DNA of 64,000 nucleotides from NCBI GenBank assembly GCA_934045075.1, contig OW203738.1, positions 9,036,868-9,100,867 of the forward strand, read 5' to 3'. Under the pieces are notes generated by a model. That model was not told the DNA's origin. It ran no database searches and worked only from the letters and a program-made list of their open reading frames with translations. This DNA comes from Yponomeuta sedellus. Lineage: Eukaryota > Arthropoda > Insecta > Lepidoptera > Yponomeutidae. Both the position numbers and the translations under genes were made by a program. Shown piece after piece: positions 56,821 through 64,000 of this stretch. Each line of letters starts with the position of its first letter. The stretch's first letter is position 1.

Positions 56821-57295
56821 TGTAGGTAGTATTTTTTCTGTCTGTATCTGTCTACTTCATCTATCAGTGAGGATGCAACCTTACGAGGCATCAACATTAG
56901 TTATGAAGTATGCCACAATAAAGTTAGACCATTAGTTAGACGGGGGGAGATGCGAGATACGGGGAGGGGTCAAGTGTCCCCCCGGGGTTCAAATATCCAT
57001 AAAAGGCCCCTTTAAGGGGGTTAATTCTGACCGCACAGTCAGATCTAATATGCTGATAGGGCCGACGGCAACAAAACAAAGACTAGATGTAGAATAACAA
57101 CTTGGGTTGGGTTTGTGTTTATTAAAAACCAACACTTTTAGAAATAGAGAAACGTAAATTATTTCAATAGAAAAAAGTTTAAGCGAGATTTAAGATTTTT
57201 TATGTAGCCAATATGCGTTCCACTGCAGGGCACAGGCCTCTTGGTAATTGATAATTAAGTCCATACTATCTATCTGAGAGAAGACCTGCGAAGCG

Positions 57296-57641
57296 CCCCT
57301 AGGCGAACAGAGTGATCACTTGGTTAAGCAACAACAAGCGCGGTCAGGTACAGGATGGGTGAGCGTCCCGTGACTACCGCTAGTGGCATTTTTCTGAGCG
57401 TTTCCGTGCTTCGCAAGGCACGTTAAGCCATTGGTGCCGCCTGTCATATAATGGCAGTCGTTAAGCCATGTCAGAGGCCTTATGGGCGGCTTGATAACTT
57501 CTGACAGTAAGGCCCGCCACTGTCTTACAATCCTCCACCAACCCAGACTTAGCCGCCGTAGTGGAGTATGGCCTAACCTTCCTGCGATGCAGGTAGAGAC
57601 CCGTGCCCCAGAGTGGGGACATACAAGGGTTAATAACGAAG
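57296..57641 (+). repeat. SINE family A, full length
   Basis: CGCCCCTAGGCGAACAGAGT to CATACAAGGGTTAATAACGA. The antisense 103-codon frame is open here as at 8989 and 40714. Confidence 0.85.
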
Positions 57642-57779
57642 GCCTGTGCACAGCAGCGAAACCTATATAAACTACATAAAATAATCCATTTTGTATGAAA
57701 GCGTTTTTTTGTTCAGTTCTAGGCTCTTATCAAGTACAACTGACACATGATCGGCTATTGTTATTTTTTATTGCTTAAC

Positions 57780-58062
57780 TGCCCGACAGAGGCCTTGGGT
57801 TCGATTCCCGTCTATTTTTGATCCCTATTTTGATAGTAGGTAGGCCTAAGTCTGCGTTTTTTCCATGTATATAATGTCCTTGTGTAGTTACCACAAAGTC
57901 ATTTAAGAACACATGGTGATTCAAGGTATTATTATCATACATTCATCACTCTAGCCAGTAACTAAACATAGTTTTTCACAAGCATTGTATTGTAAATAGC
58001 TTTATCAACCATGTATTATACTTGTAACTTGGCATATTATCAGCAATAAATAAATAAATTAA
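57780..58062 (+). repeat. Probable SINE or LINE 3' end before an (ATTC)n tail
   Basis: A B-box-like GGGTTCGATTCCCG (57798) is followed by a body ending TATCAGCAATAAATAAATAA and then the microsatellite. Single copy in the window, so the call rests on structure. Confidence 0.4.
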
Positions 58063-58105
58063 TTCATTCATTCATTCATTCATTCATTCATTCATTCATT
58101 CATTA
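58063..58105. repeat. (ATTC)n microsatellite, about 10 units
   Basis: Uninterrupted ATTC units, probably the tail of the preceding element. Confidence 0.95.
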
Positions 58106-58344
58106 AGCTCTTTTGGATCGACACTCACTGGTTCTTCCGTTGTTCTCGTTCTGTGGCCGGCGGGAAACAAGATAGCAATTTAGGTTGAATTTTCCACTCG
58201 TTAATTGACTCAAGATTGTTTATCGCGTGCTAGATGTATTGATATTTAATTATGAAGCCTTTGGGGGTAAATGGGAATGGAGATTTATTTGTTTAAATAA
58301 CTGTGCCGTTTTGAGCAGCACGACTTAAACGATTAAGGTTGATG

Positions 58345-58505
58345 CTTATTTGTAGGGTGAAACAAATTCCTAAGGGTCTGCGCTGTTCAACTACCTCAGC
58401 GTAAGAAATTGCCGATCCGCGGTAGGCACACGTGATAATTAAGCATATCCGTATGTGCTTCATTAACTCTCTCTGTCTCTCTCTCTCTCTCTGGGAGAAT
58501 GTTTA
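58345..58505 (+). repeat. SINE family F, diverged 3' part
   Basis: GTAGGCACACGTGATAATTA and CTCTCTCTGGGAGAATG follow the family F order. Contains a CT run at 58470-58492. Confidence 0.4.
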
Positions 58506-59295
58506 CTTAATGACCGCCAATGCTGTAAGTTTCACAATTAGTATATTATGTGGAGAATAAGCTGACAAAGAAACTTCACATTTATTTTATACTATATACT
58601 TTATTGCACACGAAACGTTAAACAGAACATTACATAAGAGATAAAACGTAGAAAGTCGAGCTTCTTTTCATTTAGCTTAATTAACAGAGCTTACGACTTC
58701 TTTGTCATCTAAGTAATCGTTAATTTTTTTTAAAACATATTATTTATTAATAAAATTATTTACAATATTATTTTCAATAAAACTAACATAATTAACGTAC
58801 TTAATAATGTAATAATAAGATTTTTTGCACAGAATATTCTAACCACATTTTCTAAGCCGCGTCGGTGGTAACTCTAAATTATCTCGAGGAGTCTGTAGAA
58901 CCATATAATTGTTAGGGATGTTAGGGATTGCATAGATTGAATAATATTTAGTATGAAAAAAAAAATTACCGTATTTTGCACCGAATCCTAAGTTAGCTAA
59001 CAGAAGCAAAAATCTAATAAGAAAAATTAAGTCTGGCTAGAATTTTATTGGATTTTTAGCCTTACCTAATTTTTGTTCGTTTTTGGATTGATACATTTTA
59101 TCGTTTAAAAGAAAAAAGTAAAGGATTTGGTCTAGAACGCGTGACCGCCCAAGTTTATATTAATTAAAAACTTACAAGCATGAATACAACATAATCTTGA
59201 TCACGCACGTTAATTGATTTACTTTAACCACGACAAAGAAAGTTACCTATAAAGCTCCTATGTATGCTCCTGTGTGTGTAAGAAAGAAATAACAA
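58506..59295. other. AT-rich DNA, little recognisable
   Basis: A reversed LINE-end-like ACTATATACTTTATTGCACA at 58589 with ACAGAACATTACATAAGAGA; otherwise nothing. Confidence 0.35.
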
Positions 59296-59345
59296 AAGGC
59301 CAAGTGCGTGTTGGCCATGCGCATTGTAGGGTTCCGTAGAAGATC
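59296..59345 (+). mobile_element. Fragment of the GGGTTCCGTAC element
   Basis: AAAGGCCAAGTGCGTGTTGG and TGTAGGGTTCCGTAGA match the start of the copies at 2197 and 37376. Confidence 0.55.
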
Positions 59346-59582
59346 GTAGAAGAAGAACTAAAAACTAACTAAAATCATCAATGTAATTTTCAATGGACTT
59401 TGTACGAAGTTTTCTTTTTATAAGTTGCCTATTATCTCGTTAACGTGTAAAAGCCTACTTAGCCGTGATAGATTTCTTTTTAAGTTCATTATAATTATGT
59501 GCTACTATCCTTTTTTTACGATTCTACAATAATTACCTACTTGTAATAATAATAGTTGCGAGCGTGCATGCGACGACTTATG

Positions 59583-59690
59583 AACGTTGATGAAGCGAAG
59601 GTGATCTGTCAGGATCGTGGCAAGTGGCAGTCCCTGGTCTCTGCCTACCCCTCTGGGATACAGGCGTGAGGTTATGTATGTATGTCTACA
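59583..59690 (+). mobile_element. RTE-like LINE 3' end with RT C-terminus and (TATG)n tail
   Basis: Read from GATGAAGCG it encodes DEAKVICQDRGKW, then SLVSAYPSGIQA and a stop at 59668-59670. The tail is GGTTATGTATGTATGT. This is the best of four copies and shows they are truncated ends of one LINE whose reading frame stops just before the tail. Confidence 0.65.
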
Positions 59691-59813
59691 ATAATTCTGT
59701 TTAACCGGGACAACCAGGGCTTTAAGCTGAATATAAAAAAAATGGAACCCTAAATCGAAGAATGGTCATTCCACAATCGTAATGTTTTAAATGCGCATTA
59801 ATGTTTTAATTTT

Positions 59814-60128
59814 CGAAGCGCTCGTGGAATCAATCACTTGAGTTAAGCAACAAGAGGATGGATGGGTGACATACCGCTAGTGGCATTTTTCCGAGCGCTT
59901 CCGTGCTTCGGACGACACGTTAAGCCGTTGGTGCCGGCTGTAATGTAATGGTATTCGTTAAGCTATGTCAGAGGCCTTATGGGCGGCTTGATGAATTCTG
60001 ACAGTAAGGCCCGCCACTGTCTTACAATCCTTCACCAAGCCGGACTTAGCCCCCGTAGTGGAGTATTGCCTAACGTTCCTGCGATGCAGGAAGAGACCTG
60101 TGCCCCAGCAGTGAAGACATACAAGAGC
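59814..60128 (+). repeat. SINE family A, nearly full length
   Basis: GAAGCGCTCGTGGAATCAAT (a 25-nt deletion in the head) to AGTGAAGACATACAAGAGCT. The usual GGTTGATATC terminus is lost. Confidence 0.8.
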
Positions 60129-60335
60129 TCGTGTCATACTCAGACTTGTCCGGTATTTTTAATATGATCGAACTCAAGAAATAAAAACTGTCGTCAAACC
60201 GTAAAATAGACTACAACTACATAGATAGACAACTTTTTTTTCCGTATTTTACCCATGTTCATCAATAAAAGCTTGATTACTTTCAGGAAAATATAATGGA
60301 TTTGGAGATAACATAATTTTTTTTTTAACATAACA

Positions 60336-60526
60336 TTTACATACAGGCACATACATTGCTTCTGGCCCCACACTAGGATACCCTGTGTCATGGGAACCAG
60401 AAACAACGACATCACAAACATGTAAACATCCAAGACCTGGACTTTTTTTTTGTTTCCAGCCGGGATTCGAACCCGGGACCTCTTGCAAGGTAGGCAGACG
60501 CGCTACCGCTACGCCACAGAGGTCGT
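60336..60526 (-). repeat. SINE family D, full length
   Basis: On the minus strand: head GACCTCTGTGGCGTAGCGGT, B-box GGGTTCGAATCCCGG, end ATGTATGTGCCTGTATGTAA. Confidence 0.85.
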
Positions 60527-61327
60527 CAAAAGATATTTTGTCAACCTCAACTCTATGTGCAGCTAATACAATAATCTCCAGAAACAATGTCAAATCCTAC
60601 CCCTTACAGGAAACTATCACGCCGACACGAATTTGGGGATAACAGGGTAGTTTTATGACACCCCACAGATGGTGCCGAATGTCATTTAGTGCAGCCATAT
60701 CTCCTGTAGCCGTCCATTATAGGTAGACCTTCCTTTCGGGATTATCACACTGTATTTATATAACGTTTCTGTGGAAGGAGTCTCTCAGTTTGGGATCAAA
60801 CTGTACTGGTCGGTGATGTCGGGAGGTTAAGAGTCAAAAGAATAGGTTATAGCAATAACATCAATAATCTCGGTATTGCTATTGATAACCGTGGCTCCGC
60901 TTGATATTGTTTCTCTTTTTCCTCGTTATATTAAATTCAATGTCTGTTTAGAGAGTAGTGAACTGAATTATTTTTACAGATTATGTTCATGAGTGAATAA
61001 TACAGGTAGAACAAGGAATAAATTATAAAGAAAGAAAAAAAAAATCCGGACCGAAGCGGGATTCAAACCCGCGTTTCCCGGGTTTTTTCTGTTCATGTGA
61101 TGTTTATAATAAAAACACATTGACCTTTGCATCTGCGTAATGAGATGATTTATATAGCGTTCAGTGGCATATTCACTCACACTAGATGGGTGAAGGGGCC
61201 ACTCAGCCGCTGCAGTGCCTAGGACATTTTGACATCAGCCGCTGCAGGAGTTTTTTAGATGGTGAAAGCTTGCCAAGTACCTATATCATCCTGAGAGCTT
61301 AGACGTCCTAGCTCACAGGGAAGACTT
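60527..61327. other. Unique DNA with a B-box-like fragment at 61050
   Basis: AAGCGGGATTCAAACCCGCG (61055) is an antisense tRNA B-box, likely from a decayed SINE. Confidence 0.35.
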
Positions 61328-61412
61328 CGATATCAACCCTTGCATGTCCCCATTGCTGTGGCACGGGTGTCTTCCTGCATCGTAGGGAGGTTAGGCCGTA
61401 CTCCACTATGAA
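61328..61412 (-). repeat. SINE family A, 3' fragment
   Basis: CGATATCAACCCTTGCATGT to CGTACTCCACTATGAAAG. Confidence 0.75.
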
Positions 61413-61710
61413 AGACTAGTCAATACGTTTTTATTAAAGTCCATAAACACGTGTAATATAACCAGTGATTTTAAACAGGAAAACTTTAAGAGAACATTAA
61501 CCCATACTTTATTTGTTTAATATTTAGGAAAACTAGCGAGACCAAAAATATTGTGTATACAAAACATGCGACAGTGGTTTCACAGAGTACCAGTTCCTTG
61601 TTTGTATTGACAACCTCGAAAAGCAAGATAGTCATTGGTTCTAGAAGAAGAAGTGAATAATTAAATTTAATATTACAAAGCATTACAATATTGCACACAC
61701 TCGTAACGGT

Positions 61711-62109
61711 TCGATATCAACCCTTGTATGTCCCCACTGCTTGGGCACGGGTCTCTTCCTTCATCGCAGGAAAGTTAGGCCATACTCCACCACGGGGGCC
61801 AAGTCCGGATTGGTGGAGGATTGTAAGACAGTGGCTTTACGGTCAGAAGTTATCAAGCCGCCCATAGATGAGCTTTATAAAGCCTCTGACATGGCTTAAC
61901 GATTGCCATTACATGACAGCCGGCACCAACGGCTTAACTTGCCTTGCGAAGCACGGTAGCGCTCGGAAAAAATGCCTTTAGCGGTAGTCACGGGGCGGTC
62001 ACCCATTCTGCGCCTGATTGCGCCTGTTGTAGCTTAACTTAAGTGACTGATTACAATCACTCGGTTCGTCTAGGCCACGAGCGCTTCATTAGGCCACGAG
62101 CGCTTTCGA
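61711..62109 (-). repeat. SINE family A, full length
   Basis: CGATATCAACCCTTGTATGT to GCCACGAGCGCTTTC. The terminal block is duplicated (GAGCGCTTCATTAGGCCACG). Confidence 0.85.
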
Positions 62110-62433
62110 GCGGTTGTTATAATAGTCAACGTATTTCAGTCTAACCCTAATAGACTATTTTCATGTTCTTACCCAGTGAATTAGGTTTATCGGTTGTTAA
62201 CAATTTCTGAATCACCTATTATCGGAATAAAACGTTTGAATGTCGAATCCGTGTGCAATAAACAACCCAATTTGGTTTGTAGAACGCTTCTCACTGATTG
62301 TGGTAGAGCCTAATCGCTGTACAGAGAAGTTACAGTCTTACGGTGTGATAAATAAAAATATGATTTCTTAAAACACTCCCAATAAGGCTGACTAAAATAG
62401 GCTCTGATGGAGATTTTTAAAGCAGCAGACAAC

Positions 62434-62985
62434 TAAATAAATAATAATAAATATTCATGGACATATTACACAGATCTTGTTAGCCCCATACTAAGAACAA
62501 CTAAATGACTGGTGTTACAGGTGCTAACACGACGATAGAATAATACAATAAATCCATAGATAATCCATACTTTACATTCACACTTACACCGTCACTCACC
62601 CTCTGCCCAGTGGCCAAAACCCGATCCCAAGACTACAGTCGTAGGGCTGGGCAGAGTACATACACTCACTCACGATCCTTCACTCAACAAACATTTTGCT
62701 CTTGTCAATACTCTTTTATCTTTGTTACGTAATTTTAATTCCTAATAATTAATAAATAAATGACACTCCTGTAACCCAAAAAAAAAAAAAAAAAACGTAA
62801 CAATGTACCCAAACATAGGCCATCACGATTCAGGCCCGACCTTGTGTGGTGGCTACTGCTAATGTCGTAGTTAGGTATAGCTAAACGTGTGTGTTAATAA
62901 ATTTATTTTCATTTCATCTCATTTCATTTCATAACATCCAAGACCCGAGACCCAGGAGAAAAGTTCCTTGGGTCAAAACGCTATT
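62434..62985 (-). repeat. SINE family C split by an insertion
   Basis: Family C sequence runs 62434-62572 (AATATTCATGGACATATTAC to AATAAATCCATAGATA) and resumes at 62930 (ACATCCAAGACCCGAGAC). About 355 bp lie between. Confidence 0.75.
62573..62930 (+). mobile_element. Insertion in family C: poly(A)-ended piece plus ATTTC-ended piece
   Basis: The first part ends TGACACTCCTGTAACCC with an A18 run (62779-62796). The second ends AATAAATTTATTTTCATTTC with ATTTC repeats. Both ends look like retroelement tails, so this may be two insertions in tandem. Confidence 0.5.
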
Positions 62986-63157
62986 CTTAGAGTCCTCTCT
63001 AATGTTTTCGTCGTGTTTTTATAAATAATATAAGTTTTATAGCTTGACGAACCTCATACATACTCGGTATACTCGTATGAGTCAAAAAATAATATTACAT
63101 GTCTATTTTATGATAGATGGACATAATATTCCTTCTTAAAAGGGCAGTGAAGGAAGT

Positions 63158-63305
63158 TATGTTTGTGCAGCAATACCACACGCTAACTGTAACGGAAAAC
63201 GCCGTGAGGACACCTGACCTTGAAATTTCCAAGTCGCGATGGGCACGCGTGGTAACTTAGCCCACACTCTTTCTCTCCCTGGAGTGGGATGTTTATAGGC
63301 AATTT
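63158..63305 (+). repeat. SINE family F, 3' part
   Basis: CAGCAATACCACACGCTAAC, GGAAAACGCCGTGAGGACAC and GGAGTGGGATGTTTATAGGC. Confidence 0.65.
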
Positions 63306-63307
63306 AA

Positions 63308-63570
63308 AAAAAACCTTTTTAGAGGCTAAAAATTCCACCCATGCCGGGACTCGAATCCGCGACCTCTAGCTAACCGTGCCAGCGCTCTCCCAACTGAGCT
63401 TATGGGCGACTTATCAGCGTCAGTGAAATTTCGAACCTCTTTACAATACTCTCTGTATTACGTACAGGGAGCAACATCTGGCTGAAGTAATTTGCATCAC
63501 TTGCAGCCCCTAGTACCTTACTTTGCAGTTAGGTTTTACATCGGAATGATATAGCGGTACCCAAATGATA
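63308..63570 (-). repeat. SINE family B, long form without tail
   Basis: Antisense body (CTTTTTAGAGGCTAAAAATT), head (CAACTGAGCTTATGGGCG) and the 5' extension (AGCAACATCTGGCTGAAGTA). The 3' tail is missing at the same AGGTTTTT point where the inverted copies break. Confidence 0.8.
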
Positions 63571-64000
63571 GGCAACGTTTATAGGCAACATAAAAAGGGC
63601 ACCAGTAATATTTGACCATAGTTAATGAGTTCAGTTATGTTACAAATAGTCATAAAGGTAGCTAAGTGAGCCAGGACTATATTACTATACCGCCTTTACA
63701 GTAAACCAGCACGCTATTTTAACAATTCGCCTAACGACAGGTACTCGTCCTAACTATTGTGCTTCCTTTTCACTATTCTCAAACTACGTCGTTCCTGCGG
63801 CGGCAATTTGGCTCCGCCGCGATTCTAATTTGAATTGTATCAGTAATTGGATGAGGTCACAGAATATTTAAAACCACAGAACTACTCTATACAACTATGC
63901 GCCGAAATTTTGTTGGGCTTATACCCTATTAGGTGCCTTAAGAGTTTCAGCGCTATGCGTTACCTGAAAAATTAATAGCGTTTATATTTGCAGAAAATTT
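63571..64000. other. Unique DNA to the window end
   Basis: No gene or repeat recognised. 63780-63830 is slightly CpG-richer. Confidence 0.3.

Noticed and set aside
60634..60651. Resemblance to the I-SceI homing endonuclease site (16 of 18 bases)
   Set aside because: GGGATAACAGGGTA occurs in unique DNA without rRNA or intron context; taken as chance.
1..64000. CRISPR array, operon or other prokaryotic system
   Set aside because: The repeat content, splice-like signals and LINE/SINE density are those of an insect nuclear genome; no spaced identical repeats of CRISPR type.

Overview
The window looks like about 64 kb of lepidopteran (moth or butterfly) nuclear DNA, probably intergenic and/or intronic. 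It is AT-rich and packed with short interspersed repeats of kinds typical of moths: SINEs with tRNA-like heads, RTE-like and CR1-like LINE 3' ends, non-autonomous Helitron ends and small inverted-repeat elements. I found no complete host protein-coding gene. The organism call is an inference from repeat style and from general knowledge of moth genomes; no search was run.

The one substantial coding unit is a near-complete non-LTR retrotransposon of about 5.3 kb (roughly 10.0-15.34 kb, + strand). It has an ORF1 with a coiled coil followed by a region resembling the C-terminal domain of baculovirus FP25K proteins, an open 982-codon ORF2 with an APE-type endonuclease and a reverse transcriptase of CR1/L2/Daphne style, a 3' UTR, and an (ATT)n tail. 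ORF1 is broken only by a 26-bp insertion-like duplication between 9-bp direct repeats. ORF2 is fully open, so the copy is young.

Around it lie about twenty copies of one repeat of about 365 nt (family A), whose truncation pattern and RTE-like end suggest it is mobilised by RTE-type machinery. There are at least five further tRNA-like SINE families (B-F), several showing inverted structures that look like twin priming or head-to-head duplication. Other pieces are short 3' fragments of at least four LINE families, a degenerate THAP-domain fragment, two Helitron 3' ends, several MITE-like elements, and several strong palindromes (best at 16.10-16.26, 33.84-33.91, 37.3-38.4 and 48.57-48.74 kb).

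Region by region: 0-8 kb is mostly unique AT-rich DNA with two GC-rich patches (340-620 and 7240-7605), the second carrying a candidate first exon with a consensus splice donor. 8.9-9.8 kb holds two family A copies. 10-15.3 kb is the LINE. 16-23 kb has palindromes, RTE ends and a TIR-bounded element. 23-29 kb holds SINEs, a duplicated 85-bp block, THAP and reverse-transcriptase fragments. 29-41 kb carries a large inverted duplication with a later insertion, a Helitron and SINE nests. 41-64 kb is unique DNA with scattered SINE and LINE ends and nested insertions. Strand for family A is given in its inferred sense orientation, the one ending GGTTGATATCGATATC.
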